A DNA stretch of 64,000 nt, from assembly GCF_028278985.1 (NCBI RefSeq), contig NZ_JANQTA010000004.1, forward strand, positions 32,334 through 96,333, given 5' to 3'. Origin of the DNA: Candidatus Nitrosopumilus sp. (GTDB lineage Archaea; Thermoproteota; Nitrososphaeria; Nitrososphaerales; Nitrosopumilaceae). The notes under the pieces are model-generated. The model searched no databases and was not told where the DNA came from. It saw only the letters and a program-made list of their open reading frames with translations. Each line of letters begins with the position of its first letter. Position 1 is the first letter of the stretch. The translations under genes and the position numbers were made by a program. Shown here one piece after another: positions 10,968-21,198 of the stretch.

Positions 10968-11458
10968 TGAAAGGCAATGTCATAAAATATGAAAGAGACA
11001 ATATTGACACCGACGTGATCATTCCAGGACAATATCTAAAAGTTCATGATTATGCTGAACTTGCAACACACGCAATGGAAGGATTAGATCCTGATTTTCA
11101 CTCAAAAGTAAATGAAGGTGACTTTATTCTTGCTGGAAAGAATTTTGGATGTGGCTCATCACGTGAACATGCTCCTATTGCATTGTCTCACTCTGGAGTA
11201 AAGGCTGTACTTGCATTGTCTTTTGCTAGAATCTTTTATCGTAATTCTGTAGATGGTGCATTCTTACTTCCAATTGAAATTGAAGAAGATGCTTACAAAT
11301 CAATCTCAGAAGGAGATGAACTTGATATTGATATTTCATCAAATGAAATAAAAAATAATACAAAAAATCAAACCTACAAAATGAAACCCTTTTCTGAAAT
11401 AATTGGAAAAATTATTGCAGCAGGTGGTCTCTTCAAGTATAAACCTGAACAGGATTAA
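10967..11458 (+). CDS. leuD: 3-isopropylmalate dehydratase/homoaconitase-type small subunit
   Basis: [15 protein letters not shown] swivel motif; overlapping start with leuC stop. Confidence 0.9.
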   Translation: MKGNVIKYERDNIDTDVIIPGQYLKVHDYAELATHAMEGLDPDFHSKVNEGDFILAGKNFGCGSSREHAPIALSHSGVKAVLALSFARIFYRNSVDGAFLLPIEIEEDAYKSISEGDELDIDISSNEIKNNTKNQTYKMKPFSEIIGKIIAAGGLFKYKPEQD

Positions 11459-11459
11459 A

Positions 11460-12875
11460 ATGGGAAAAACACTTTTTGAAAAAATTTGGGACTCACATAC
11501 CGTTGTTGAAAAATCAACTGGACCTTCATTAATCTACATTGATAGACATCTTGTTCATGAAGTAACTTCTCCTCAAGCTTTTGATGGATTGAGAATGAAT
11601 AACCGCAAAGTTAGACGTCCAGATCTCACAATTGCAACTATGGATCATAATGTTCCTACAAATGATAGATCTTTACCAATACTTGATCAAACTTCTGCTG
11701 TACAAATTCAAACCTTGGAAAAAAATTGTAATGATTTTGGAATAAAATTATTTGACATCAATAGCCCAAATCAAGGAATTGTTCATGTAATTGGACCCCA
11801 ATTAGGCATAACCTTACCTGGAACCACAATTGTTTGTGGTGATAGTCATACCTCTACCCATGGGGCTTTTGGGGCTTTGGCATTAGGAATTGGAACTAGT
11901 GAAGTTGAACATGTTTTAGCATCTCAAACTCTCTGGTTAGAAAAACCAAAACCTTTTGAAATAAGAATTGAGGGTAAACGAAAGAATCCTTATGCAGTTA
12001 CTGCCAAAGATATTGTTCTATCTATAATCAAGAATATTGGAACTGGAGGTGGAACTGGCACAGTTGTTGAATATCGTGGTCAAGGAATCACTGATCTTTC
12101 AATGGAGCAAAGAATGACAATTTGTAACATGTCCATTGAAGCAGGAGCTAGAGCCGGATTAATTGCACCTGATGAAAAAACCTTTGATTATCTTAGAGAT
12201 AGACAATACACTCCAAAAAATTTTGATTCTTTAGTAGAATACTGGAAAGAAAATCTAAAAACTGATAATGATGCAAAATTTGAAAAACAATTTACATTAC
12301 AAATTGATGACATTGCCCCTCAAGTAAGTTGGGGAACTAATCCTGGAATGACTTGTGATGTAACTGATTCGGTTCCATCCCCCGATGATTTTGCAAAAGG
12401 TGATGTAAATCAAAAGAAAGGAGCAGAAAAAGCTCTGGATTACATGGATTTAAAATCTGGAACTCCAATCACTGATATCAAAATTGATCGTGTGTTCATT
12501 GGTTCTTGTACTAATGCTAGATTAGAAGATCTTATTGAAGCATCTAAAGTAGTCAAAGACCAAAAAATTTCTCCAAATGTTCGTGCTATGGTTGTACCTG
12601 GTTCACAAATGGTAAAACAACAAGCTGAAGAAATGGGATTAGATAAAATTTTCACTGATGCCAATTTTGAATGGAGAGAAGCTGGATGCAGTATGTGCCT
12701 TGGAATGAATCCTGACATTCTAGCCCCAGGAGAAAGATGTGCTAGCACTTCAAATAGAAATTTCGAAGGGAGACAAGGTACTGGTGGCAGAACTCATCTT
12801 GTTAGTCCTGTAATGGCCGCTGCTGCTGCTATTGAAGGTCACTTTGTTGATGTAAGAGAGTTGGATTTGAGTTAG
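11460..12875 (+). CDS. leuC: 3-isopropylmalate dehydratase large subunit (bacterial ~470-aa type)
   Basis: [15 protein letters not shown]..., [42 protein letters not shown] track start (11403) is too early. Confidence 0.92.
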   Translation: MGKTLFEKIWDSHTVVEKSTGPSLIYIDRHLVHEVTSPQAFDGLRMNNRKVRRPDLTIATMDHNVPTNDRSLPILDQTSAVQIQTLEKNCNDFGIKLFDINSPNQGIVHVIGPQLGITLPGTTIVCGDSHTSTHGAFGALALGIGTSEVEHVLASQTLWLEKPKPFEIRIEGKRKNPYAVTAKDIVLSIIKNIGTGGGTGTVVEYRGQGITDLSMEQRMTICNMSIEAGARAGLIAPDEKTFDYLRDRQYTPKNFDSLVEYWKENLKTDNDAKFEKQFTLQIDDIAPQVSWGTNPGMTCDVTDSVPSPDDFAKGDVNQKKGAEKALDYMDLKSGTPITDIKIDRVFIGSCTNARLEDLIEASKVVKDQKISPNVRAMVVPGSQMVKQQAEEMGLDKIFTDANFEWREAGCSMCLGMNPDILAPGERCASTSNRNFEGRQGTGGRTHLVSPVMAAAAAIEGHFVDVRELDLS

Positions 12876-13460
12876 ATGGAACCATTCAAGCCTGTTGAAA
12901 GTATTGTAACTCCATTAGATAAGGTCAATGTTGATACTGATCAAATTGTTCCTAAACAATTTTTAAAATTAGTTCAAAAGACTGGATTTGGAAAATTTTT
13001 GTTTTATAATTGGAGATATGATGAAAATGAAAACGAAAAAGATGATTTTGTTCTAAATGATTCAAAATTTGATGGTTCTCAAATTCTTGTTGCTGGTGAT
13101 AATTTTGGATGTGGCTCATCACGTGAACATGCAGTATGGGCCTTACAAGATTATGGTTTTGCAGTAATTATTGCACCCTCATTTGCAGATATCTTCTTTA
13201 GCAACTGTTTCAAAAATGGAATTTTACCAATTTCTCTTGAACAAAAAATTGTTGAAAAATTACAATTAGATGTCAATTCTATGAAGATAGATCTTGAAAA
13301 CCAAAATATCATTACCTCTTCAGAAACAATTCCTTTTGAAATTGATCCTCATAAAAAAAGAATTCTTTTAGAGGGATTAGATGATATTGCACAAACTTTA
13401 CAGTTTGAGAAAAAAATTTCTGAATTTGAAAAAAATTCTAAAGTCCCATCTGTTTTATGA
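12876..13460 (+). CDS. leuD: 3-isopropylmalate dehydratase small subunit (bacterial type)
   Basis: [30 protein letters not shown]. Confidence 0.92.
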   Translation: MEPFKPVESIVTPLDKVNVDTDQIVPKQFLKLVQKTGFGKFLFYNWRYDENENEKDDFVLNDSKFDGSQILVAGDNFGCGSSREHAVWALQDYGFAVIIAPSFADIFFSNCFKNGILPISLEQKIVEKLQLDVNSMKIDLENQNIITSSETIPFEIDPHKKRILLEGLDDIAQTLQFEKKISEFEKNSKVPSVL

Positions 13461-14154
13461 TTTTATTTACTGTTTTTTGATTTCTTTCTAAAATTGTAGG
13501 GGATTCAGCATCTACCCATTCACTATTTCCAATATCAAATGCACTAATTTTATCTTCCTTGGATAATTGTTGTAAAATATCATATGAGAGATTGATTTCT
13601 TTTTGTTTTTTTGATTTGATTCGTTTTAGAACTTCTTTTCCTAACATGTAGATACCTAAACATTCTGATAACTGTAATTTCATTATTGGTTTTTCTTTGA
13701 ATTCCTTGATTATTCCATTCTCAACTACTGCAAAACCCGTTTCTTCTTTTCGTTTTGTTCTTGTGGCAATACATGCATCGCTTTTTTTAGATTTGAAATG
13801 TTTTTTCATATTCACAAGATCTACTGCACATAGATTGTCTACAAACCACAAAATGAACTCTGATTCATTTTTCAAGTGTTTTTCAATATGCAGTAAATCA
13901 CCTCCAGTCCCACTTTGAGAATCCTGAACAAAGACAATTTTTTTCTGATTTCCAAAATAATTTTTTATTTGACCGCCTAATCCTTCAAAATCTGAAATTA
14001 TGATTATTTCATTTACAAATTTGAATGATTTCAAATATTGTACGACATAATCTATCAATGGTTTTCCATTGATAGGTGTCATTGCTTTTGGAAAATAATC
14101 TGTATATGGCTTGCCTCGAGTTCCTTTGCCGCCTGCTAAGATTACAGCTTTCAC
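13438..14154 (-). CDS. sugar-phosphate nucleotidyltransferase
   Basis: MKAVILAGGKGTRGKPYTDYFPKAMTPINGKPLIDY. Confidence 0.88.
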   Translation of the reverse strand: MKAVILAGGKGTRGKPYTDYFPKAMTPINGKPLIDYVVQYLKSFKFVNEIIIISDFEGLGGQIKNYFGNQKKIVFVQDSQSGTGGDLLHIEKHLKNESEFILWFVDNLCAVDLVNMKKHFKSKKSDACIATRTKRKEETGFAVVENGIIKEFKEKPIMKLQLSECLGIYMLGKEVLKRIKSKKQKEINLSYDILQQLSKEDKISAFDIGNSEWVDAESPTILERNQKTVNKIIKQMGL

Positions 14155-14157
14155 AGT

Positions 14158-14607
14158 CTAACGGTATGATTTTTGTTTTCTTCTTCTTGCACCAGGGCCG
14201 CCAAATTTCTTTGGTTCTTTTCTTCTGGCATCTCCGCTAATCAAATATTTGTCAAAATCTGTGATTCTTTTTCTAAGATCTTCTCTAGTAGATTTTGGGA
14301 ATGGATGATCTTTAGGATCTTTCTTTGATTTAGTCCAGCCTGTTAATGCTCTTGAAATTCCAGTTGCAACTGCACTAGCTTGACCCATAAATCCGCCACC
14401 TCTAACTCTTACAGAAATATTGATTTTCTCTCTCAAATCCCCTGTAATTTCTAATGGTGCTAAAATTACTTCACGAGCTGTCTCTTGTGGAATCATTTCT
14501 ACTGGAATATTGTTAATTCTAACTTTACCTTGTCCTTTTGTAATGTAAACATGTGCGCTAGCTGTTTTTCTTGTTGCAAAATAGATTTCAGTTTTTGGAG
14601 TTGTCAT
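14158..14607 (-). CDS. rpsI: 30S ribosomal protein S9 (uS9)
   Basis: C-terminal DARRKEPKKFGGPGARRRKQKSYR. Confidence 0.95.
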   Translation of the reverse strand: MTTPKTEIYFATRKTASAHVYITKGQGKVRINNIPVEMIPQETAREVILAPLEITGDLREKINISVRVRGGGFMGQASAVATGISRALTGWTKSKKDPKDHPFPKSTREDLRKRITDFDKYLISGDARRKEPKKFGGPGARRRKQKSYR

Positions 14608-15101
14608 TCAGTCCACCCTATTACTCTGCCTAGTTCTCCCATTGTTGTATAGTTAGAAGCAGATTTTTTAATTTTTGCCTTTTCAAATTGAACTTTTTCT
14701 AATGATTTTAACTCTTTAGGAGAACCAATGTATGCTCTTAGTCTTTTGTGTGCTTCAATCCCTGATGGTTTCTTTCCATGTGGTAACATTCCTCTGATCA
14801 TTTTTGTAATGATTGTATCTGGTCTTCTTGGATGGAATGGTCCATGTTTAGGATTCAAAATACTGGAAATTTCTAAAAAGTCTCTGTATTCTTTAATGAT
14901 GTTTGAACGAGTTCCACTTAACATAATTTTTTCACAATTAACAATTGATACTCTGTTACCTTGAAGAAGTAATTTTGCTACGTTTGATGATAATCGTCCA
15001 GCAATATGATCAGTTGCATCCACAACAATTGGTCTGTCAGTTCTTACAACTGTTTCTTGTTTGGTTGCTCCTTTTGGCTTGTTTAATCTACCATTAGCCA
15101 A
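14604..15101 (-). CDS. rplM: 50S ribosomal protein L13 (uL13)
   Basis: DATDHIAGRLSSNVAKLLLQG, GPFHPRRPDTIITKMIRGMLPHGKKPSG. Confidence 0.95.
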   Translation of the reverse strand: MANGRLNKPKGATKQETVVRTDRPIVVDATDHIAGRLSSNVAKLLLQGNRVSIVNCEKIMLSGTRSNIIKEYRDFLEISSILNPKHGPFHPRRPDTIITKMIRGMLPHGKKPSGIEAHKRLRAYIGSPKELKSLEKVQFEKAKIKKSASNYTTMGELGRVIGWTE

Positions 15102-15441
15102 GTAGTACCACTCCTTTACCAGTTGGATTTTGTTCTATCAAATCAGAATAACTGATGATTTTTCCCCCGTTTTCAATGATTTTTGCAGCAGCAGAATTTG
15201 AAATTGAAAATGAACAAAGTGTAATTTTATGAGGTACGTTTCCAGTTCCTAGAACTTTACCTGGGAAAACAACAGTATCGTTTTCTTTAGTTAATTGACC
15301 GATTCTTTTCAAGTTGATATCTCTTCTTGCAATTGATGGCTTGAGTGCATATTCTGCTAATTTTCCCCAAATTGGAGCATCATTCTTTGTAGATGCCTTT
15401 TTGAGATCTCTTGCCATGCGTACAACAACTTGATTAGTCAT
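15094..15441 (-). CDS. rpl18e: 50S ribosomal protein L18e
   Basis: Position in rpl18e-rplM-rpsI cluster; VVFPGKVLGTGNVPHKITLCSFSIS. Confidence 0.93.
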   Translation of the reverse strand: MTNQVVVRMARDLKKASTKNDAPIWGKLAEYALKPSIARRDINLKRIGQLTKENDTVVFPGKVLGTGNVPHKITLCSFSISNSAAAKIIENGGKIISYSDLIEQNPTGKGVVLLG

Positions 15442-15486
15442 GTGAATAATGCGGTTTAAAACCCAAATATAATGTGTATGCTTACT

Positions 15487-16152
15487 TTATTCCTGAATTT
15501 GGCTTACCATTTCTTTGAATTCGCCAAGCTTGTTGCTGACTTCATCTACTCCGGCAAGGATTATTTGTTCAGGACTAAGTGCTCCTGTTGATTCGACTGT
15601 AAGAACTCTTTCATCATCTTTGTCAGTCTCAGTTAGTGTTGAAATAGTTGCAGAGTTCCATTTTGCATGCTCTGTTCCTCTTCCTAATCTTGCATAGCAT
15701 TCTACCTTGATTTTTTGTCCAGGTGCAAGTTGTACAATTGGAATCTTTTCAGAAATTGGCTTGATTGAATCATCTTCAGAAGACAATTCATTTGAAAGAA
15801 CAGTTCGAGTAACATCTGAATCTCCAGAATCAAGAACTAACATAACTTTACAATTTGAACATCCTGCTTCACTTTGACATTCACATTTAGAAGGTTCATT
15901 AAATCTGGATAAATCTGTCTTTAATGGAACTAGTCCTAATCTGTGTGCAAGTCCTTCGTCTGCCAATACTGATGTATTTTCAATAATGTCAACAGTATCA
16001 ACTGCAAATACTGGAACACCATTTAGACAAACTCGTCTAAGTGCATTTGCATATTGTAATGGTACGCCCTTTAGCTTTACAGCCATTTTTTGATTATCTT
16101 TGCTAATTACTTCTAAGGATGACAAATCTTGAACAAAATCTTCAAAGTCCAC
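15487..16152 (-). CDS. rpoD: DNA-directed RNA polymerase subunit D
   Basis: Rpb3/alpha-like: ALRRVCLNGVPVFAVDTVDIIENTSVLADEGLAHRLGLVPL; Cys-rich insert. Confidence 0.95.
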   Translation of the reverse strand: MDFEDFVQDLSSLEVISKDNQKMAVKLKGVPLQYANALRRVCLNGVPVFAVDTVDIIENTSVLADEGLAHRLGLVPLKTDLSRFNEPSKCECQSEAGCSNCKVMLVLDSGDSDVTRTVLSNELSSEDDSIKPISEKIPIVQLAPGQKIKVECYARLGRGTEHAKWNSATISTLTETDKDDERVLTVESTGALSPEQIILAGVDEVSNKLGEFKEMVSQIQE

Positions 16153-16212
16153 ATAAAAATCTAGCTAGTTTTACGTATAGATAAATACCAAATTATCATA
16201 GGTATCTCAGAA

Positions 16213-16899
16213 ATGGCCGATGTTACAGTGGTAAGATATTCCTATGAAGGCGAGAAATTTGAGATATTGGTGAAGCCTGATCCTGCTTTGGATTACAAAT
16301 TAGGAAAGAAAAAAGAAATTTCATCTATTTTGATTTCAGATGATATTTACACTGATTCTGGTAAAGGCACAAAGCCTTCGACTGAAAAATTGCTCAAGGC
16401 ATTCAAAACTGAAGACGAAACTGAAATTGCAACAATTATTCTTCAGAAAGGTGACCTAAATCTTACAACTGATCAAAGACGAAAAATGATTGAAGAAAAG
16501 AAAAAGCAGATTGTTGAATATATTGCAAAAACGTATGTGGATCCAAAAACACACCTGCCTCATCCTCCATTGAGAATTGAACAAGCAATGAAAGACGGTA
16601 GAGTTTCTGTGGATTCTCAAAAAAGTGTAGATGAACAAGTAAAGGATATTGTAGATAAACTACGTTCCATCATTGCTTTAAAATCAGAAAATTTGCAACT
16701 AGAAATAACAATCCCAGCACAATATGCTTCTCAATCATATGCTGTTCTAAAATCAGTTGGTTCACTGAAAAAAGAAGAATGGCAAAATAATGGTTCACTA
16801 AAAGCAATACTTGAAATACCCGCTGCAGCAAGGCCAAACGTGATAGATAGATTAGGTTCTATAACTAAAGGATCTGCTTCAGTTGAGGTAATGCAATAA
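16213..16899 (+). CDS. ribosome maturation protein SBDS
   Basis: SBDS-family sequence, immediately upstream of exosome genes. Confidence 0.92.
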   Translation: MADVTVVRYSYEGEKFEILVKPDPALDYKLGKKKEISSILISDDIYTDSGKGTKPSTEKLLKAFKTEDETEIATIILQKGDLNLTTDQRRKMIEEKKKQIVEYIAKTYVDPKTHLPHPPLRIEQAMKDGRVSVDSQKSVDEQVKDIVDKLRSIIALKSENLQLEITIPAQYASQSYAVLKSVGSLKKEEWQNNGSLKAILEIPAAARPNVIDRLGSITKGSASVEVMQ

Positions 16900-17579
16900 T
16901 GGAAAATAAGAGAAAATACGTTATTCCCGGTGATGTTGTAACTTCTGGTCCATTTAGACCTGAACAAAATGTTGTACTTGAAGGAAATAAGATTATTTCC
17001 ACTACAATTGGAATCTCAGAAATCTATGATGATTCTGTACGTGTTATTCCTTTAACAGGAAAATATATTCCAAAAATTAATGATTTAGTTATTGGCAAAG
17101 TAATTTCTCATACCTCACTTTCATGGGAATTAGATATCAATTCATGTTATGTGGGATTTTTGCCAGCTCAAGATGTATTTGGTCGTGATTTCTCTGCTCA
17201 TGCTGATGAACTTACATCAAAATTGGCTTCTGGAGATCTTGTTGCAGCAAGAATTGCAAATTTTGATAGAACTAGAGATCCTCTTGTAACAATTTCTGAT
17301 AGAGATCTGGGAAAAATTGATTCTGGTGACTTAGTAAAAATATCTCCTAGTAAAGTTCCACGCCTAATTGGAAAACGAGGAACCATGATACAGACAATTG
17401 AAATGGCTACCAATGCCGCAATTACCATTGGTCAAAATGGTTGGGTTGTAGTTTCTTGCGAGTCTCCCGAGGGATTATTAAAGGCCAAAAAGGCAATCCA
17501 AATGGTCGATGAGAAAGCACATGTTGCTAATTTGACTGATCAAGTGAAAGAAATGTTAGAATCAAAAGGTGAATCATAA
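16899..17579 (+). CDS. rrp4: exosome RNA-binding subunit Rrp4
   Basis: S1 and KH (VPRLIGKRGTMIQTI) domains. Confidence 0.93.
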   Translation: MENKRKYVIPGDVVTSGPFRPEQNVVLEGNKIISTTIGISEIYDDSVRVIPLTGKYIPKINDLVIGKVISHTSLSWELDINSCYVGFLPAQDVFGRDFSAHADELTSKLASGDLVAARIANFDRTRDPLVTISDRDLGKIDSGDLVKISPSKVPRLIGKRGTMIQTIEMATNAAITIGQNGWVVVSCESPEGLLKAKKAIQMVDEKAHVANLTDQVKEMLESKGES

Positions 17580-18313
17580 TGGGTGGAAGAGAAGCAACAA
17601 TGGTCCTATTGGACGAAAATGGAATTCGTTGCGATGGACGTAAAGTAGACGAACCACGACGAATCATGATTAGAGCTGGTGGATTAAAAAATGCAGATGG
17701 CTCAGCTTACATTGAATTTGGTGATAATAAAATTCTAGTTGGAGTATTTGGTCCACGTGATGTTCATCCAAAACATATGTCTGATACTGACACTGGTATA
17801 CTGAGAGTTAGATATCATATGGAACCATTTTCTGTTGGTGAAAGAAAAAATCCTGCACCTTCAAGAAGAGAAATTGAAATTTCTAAAGTTATCAAAGAGG
17901 CATTAGAGCCTGCAGTCATGTTAGAAAAATTTCCAAGAACTGCAGTTGATGTATTTATTGAAGTATTACAAGCAGATGGTGGAACTAGATGTGCTGCTTT
18001 AACAGCTGCTTCAGTTGCTTTAGCCGATGCAGGAATTCCAATGAGAGATATGGTGGCTGCAATTGCCGCAGGTAAAGTTGCTGACACTGTAATTCTTGAT
18101 GTTAATAATGAAGAAGACCAAGCAGGTCAAGCTGATATGCCAATAGGTTACATGCCAAGTCTAGAAAAAGTTACACTCATGCAACTGGACGGAGTTCTAA
18201 CTCCTGAAGAATACAAAAAATGTGTTGAAGTAGGAATCGAAGGTTGCAAATTAGTTTATGATTTACAAAAGAAGGCACTTAATGACAAATATTTTGGAAA
18301 TGGAGATAATTAG
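17579..18313 (+). CDS. rrp41: exosome catalytic subunit Rrp41
   Basis: RNase PH family; DGRKVDEPRRI, ADGGTRCAAL. Confidence 0.95.
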   Translation: MGGREATMVLLDENGIRCDGRKVDEPRRIMIRAGGLKNADGSAYIEFGDNKILVGVFGPRDVHPKHMSDTDTGILRVRYHMEPFSVGERKNPAPSRREIEISKVIKEALEPAVMLEKFPRTAVDVFIEVLQADGGTRCAALTAASVALADAGIPMRDMVAAIAAGKVADTVILDVNNEEDQAGQADMPIGYMPSLEKVTLMQLDGVLTPEEYKKCVEVGIEGCKLVYDLQKKALNDKYFGNGDN

Positions 18314-18315
18314 AA

Positions 18316-19134
18316 ATGGGTTCTCATTCAGTTGTTGATCAGTTAAAGAAAAATCAAATTCTTGAATTGTTAGAACAAGGTAAACGTGTTGACGGAAGAG
18401 GACTTGATGAAGCACGTGATGTTTCAATTGAAATTAATGCAATTCCAAAAGCAAATGGCTCTGCTAGAGTAAGACTTGGTGATACTGAAGTTGTCTGTGG
18501 AGTAAAAATTCAACCCGATAGACCTTTCCCAGATATGGGAGACAAAGGAATTTTCATTTGTACTGCTGAATTATTACCACTATCTCACCCAACAGTTGAG
18601 ACTGGTCCTCCAGGTCCTGACGTAATTGAATTAGCTAGAGTTGTTGATAGAGGAATCAGAGAAAGTCACATGGTTGATTTATCTCAATTAGTTATTGAAC
18701 AAGACAAATCAGTTGTTGGTGTATTTGCTGATAATGTTGTTGTAGATTATGATGGTAATCTTTTTGATGCATGTTCCTATGCAGCAACAGGAGCATTACT
18801 TTCTTCTCAAACACCAAAATGGAATATGGTAGATGACGTTCCAACCTTAGTTGAAGGTGAAGAATCACCAATACCAATAACAACAATTCCTGTTTCAGTT
18901 ACTATGGGTAAAATTGGAAATCACATAATTGTTGATCCTAATGGTGATGAATGGGGTTGTATGGATGCTAGAATTACTATTACTACTGATTCTGATGGAA
19001 ATATCTGTGCCTTGCAAAAAGGTGGATATGATGGTTTTACCTTAGAAGAAATTGTCAAATGTGGTGAAACCTCAGTAAAAGTAGGCTCACAAATTAGAGA
19101 AAAATTAAAAGCAGTTCAATCTGGAGGTCAATAA
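18316..19134 (+). CDS. rrp42: exosome subunit Rrp42
   Basis: RNase PH family non-catalytic partner; KRVDGRGLDEARDV. Confidence 0.94.
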   Translation: MGSHSVVDQLKKNQILELLEQGKRVDGRGLDEARDVSIEINAIPKANGSARVRLGDTEVVCGVKIQPDRPFPDMGDKGIFICTAELLPLSHPTVETGPPGPDVIELARVVDRGIRESHMVDLSQLVIEQDKSVVGVFADNVVVDYDGNLFDACSYAATGALLSSQTPKWNMVDDVPTLVEGEESPIPITTIPVSVTMGKIGNHIIVDPNGDEWGCMDARITITTDSDGNICALQKGGYDGFTLEEIVKCGETSVKVGSQIREKLKAVQSGGQ

Positions 19135-19135
19135 A

Positions 19136-19348
19136 TTGGCAAAAGGTAAAAAATCCCTAAAAGGATTAGGTGCAAGATACGGAATTAAGATAAGAAAACA
19201 ATATACCAAAATTCATTTACAACTAAAAGAAAAACGAGCATGTCCTGAATGCGGCTCTAAAACACTTACCAGAGATGCAGTTGGAATTTGGTCTTGTAAG
19301 AAATGCAGCTATAAGGTAGCTGGTACTGCATATGACATTAAATTATAA
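19136..19348 (+). CDS. rpl37ae: 50S ribosomal protein L37Ae
   Basis: CPECGSKTLTRDAVGIWSCKKCSYKVAGTAY; TTG start. Confidence 0.95.
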   Translation: MAKGKKSLKGLGARYGIKIRKQYTKIHLQLKEKRACPECGSKTLTRDAVGIWSCKKCSYKVAGTAYDIKL

Positions 19349-19577
19349 AGCAAAAATTATTGTTGATGCAAAAGACAAAACACAAGCAATTTTTGATTCA
19401 GTAAATACTGATAATGAATTTTATCCAGAAAACCCAGTAAAAACAAAAATTGAGTTTGATAAGATGCTAACTATCTCAGTTGAATCGAATCATTTACCCC
19501 ATTTACGTGCAAATCTAAATTCAACTTTGAGACTGATTCAGGCAAGTCATGAAACAATTGAATCGGTAAAGATATAA
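19332..19577 (+). CDS. pcc1: KEOPS complex subunit Pcc1
   Basis: 81 aa, Pcc1-like; conserved position after L37Ae. Confidence 0.8.
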   Translation: MTLNYKAKIIVDAKDKTQAIFDSVNTDNEFYPENPVKTKIEFDKMLTISVESNHLPHLRANLNSTLRLIQASHETIESVKI

Positions 19578-19600
19578 TGAAACAAATTTTTTGATAAATT

Positions 19601-19993
19601 ATGTCATCTGGACAAATGCCACCTTGGCTTCAAGAGCAATTAATGAAGATGCAGCAAACACAACAGAATCTGCAATCAATTATGACTCAGAAACAACATC
19701 TGGAAATTGAAAAAGCTGAAACCGAAAAGGCGTTAGAGGAACTCAAAAAAGCAGGTGAAAATGATGCTGTGTTTAAGCATGCAGGAACTGTCTTGATTAA
19801 ATCAACTAAACAAGAAATGATTGACGAACTTGAAGAAAAACAAGAGATGGCAAAAACTAGAGCAACTGTGCTAGAAAAACAAGAAGATCGTGTTAAAGAA
19901 ACTCTAAAAGAGCAAGAAGCAAAAATTACTGAATTAATGAAAGGCGGAGCAGCAGGTGCACCTCCTCCAGCAGAAGAAAATCCTAGAAAATAA
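19601..19993 (+). CDS. pfdB: prefoldin beta subunit
   Basis: Coiled-coil PPWLQEQLMKMQQTQQNLQSIMTQKQHLEIEKAETEKALEEL. Confidence 0.9.
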   Translation: MSSGQMPPWLQEQLMKMQQTQQNLQSIMTQKQHLEIEKAETEKALEELKKAGENDAVFKHAGTVLIKSTKQEMIDELEEKQEMAKTRATVLEKQEDRVKETLKEQEAKITELMKGGAAGAPPPAEENPRK

Positions 19994-20035
19994 TTTTATT
20001 CAAAAAGATATTAACAAATCCTGTAGATGTAATTT

Positions 20036-20722
20036 GTGAAAATTGAAAATCTCCGAATCATAGTTGATGAAAGAGAACGTAAAAGTGGAATTCCTGAACT
20101 TCTAAAATCTGTTGGACTCAATCTAGAAATGAAAACTCTCCCAATAGGTGATTATATTGTTGCACCTGAAACAGTGGTAGAAAGAAAGAGTATTCGAGAT
20201 TTAATGTCCTCTGTTTTTGATGGGCGATTATTTGATCAATGTTCTAGATTGAAAGAACATTTTCAGCATCCAGTTGTACTAATGGAAGGAAATGTAGATG
20301 AAATTGAAGAGATTACTGAAAACCCTCTGATATTCTATGGTGCAATTTCAACTGTTGTTCTTGATTTTAAAATTCCTGTTATACCGACACCAAGTGCAAC
20401 TCATACTGCAAAATTACTTGTTTCAATGTGTTCTCAAAAAGATACTCCAAAAGGCCCTTACTTGAAAAAAATTAAAAAATCATCTGATTTGGAAAGACAG
20501 CAACTATCTGTCTTATGTAGTCTTCCTGGCATTGGAGAAAAATTTGCTGTTCGAATGTTGGAAAAATTTGGAACTCCTTTGAAAGTTTTCACAGCTACAA
20601 CTTCTGAATTGGCTAAAGTAGAAGGATTAGGAGATGCACGTGCTAAAAAAATTAAGAAAATGCTAGACTCTAAAAGTAAATTCCAAAAAGAAGTTAATCA
20701 AAAAACTCTTCATGATTCCTAG
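20036..20722 (+). CDS. ERCC4/XPF-family nuclease (Hef-like nuclease domain + HhH2)
   Basis: IVDERERKSGIPELL, VERKSIRDLMSSVFDGRLFDQ, helix-hairpin-helix LPGIGEKFAVRMLEKFG; GTG start. Confidence 0.92.
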   Translation: MKIENLRIIVDERERKSGIPELLKSVGLNLEMKTLPIGDYIVAPETVVERKSIRDLMSSVFDGRLFDQCSRLKEHFQHPVVLMEGNVDEIEEITENPLIFYGAISTVVLDFKIPVIPTPSATHTAKLLVSMCSQKDTPKGPYLKKIKKSSDLERQQLSVLCSLPGIGEKFAVRMLEKFGTPLKVFTATTSELAKVEGLGDARAKKIKKMLDSKSKFQKEVNQKTLHDS

Positions 20723-21198
20723 TATTTGAGTAATTTTCTTTTTAATGGGGTACCACACATGGGACACTCTTTTCCTGAAGAATAATTTGTTCTACATCCT
20801 GGGCAATAATGGACCCATTTTCCAACATCTTTTATTCCTGTAGTCATTATTGGAGAAATTTTCAGACCTAGATTTTTTGCAACATTCGAGATAGCAAAAT
20901 CATCTGAAATAATTTCCCCATTCATTTCAATACACAATGCTATGATGGAGATATCTTGTTTTGATAATTGCTGAAAATCACCTGTATCTTTAGCTGCTTT
21001 AGTTGCAGTGGATGTAGACTGATTATCGGGTTCTCTAATTTTTAGTCTATTTGTCTCAAGTAATGTTCCTAATGCATCGTGATTTTTTTTGATATGTTTT
21101 ATCTCGTCATACACTAATGATGTTGTATAACAATCACTAGATGATCTAAATGGAACTCCTGCATAAAATGCACTAGCATCTAAAATTTTAGAATCCAA
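20719..21198 (-). CDS. nob1: PIN-domain rRNA endonuclease with zinc ribbon (Nob1-like)
   Basis: LDASAFYAG, DDFAISNVAKNLG, CPGCRTNYSSGKECPMCG. Confidence 0.88.
   Translation of the reverse strand: MDSKILDASAFYAGVPFRSSSDCYTTSLVYDEIKHIKKNHDALGTLLETNRLKIREPDNQSTSTATKAAKDTGDFQQLSKQDISIIALCIEMNGEIISDDFAISNVAKNLGLKISPIMTTGIKDVGKWVHYCPGCRTNYSSGKECPMCGTPLKRKLLKY

Noticed and set aside
13438-13460. 23-nt convergent overlap of leuD and nucleotidyltransferase 3' ends considered as unusual
   Set aside because: Short convergent overlaps are common in compact archaeal genomes
16213-19993. SBDS-exosome-L37Ae-Pcc1-prefoldin cluster considered as a new system
   Set aside because: This is the known archaeal exosome superoperon arrangement
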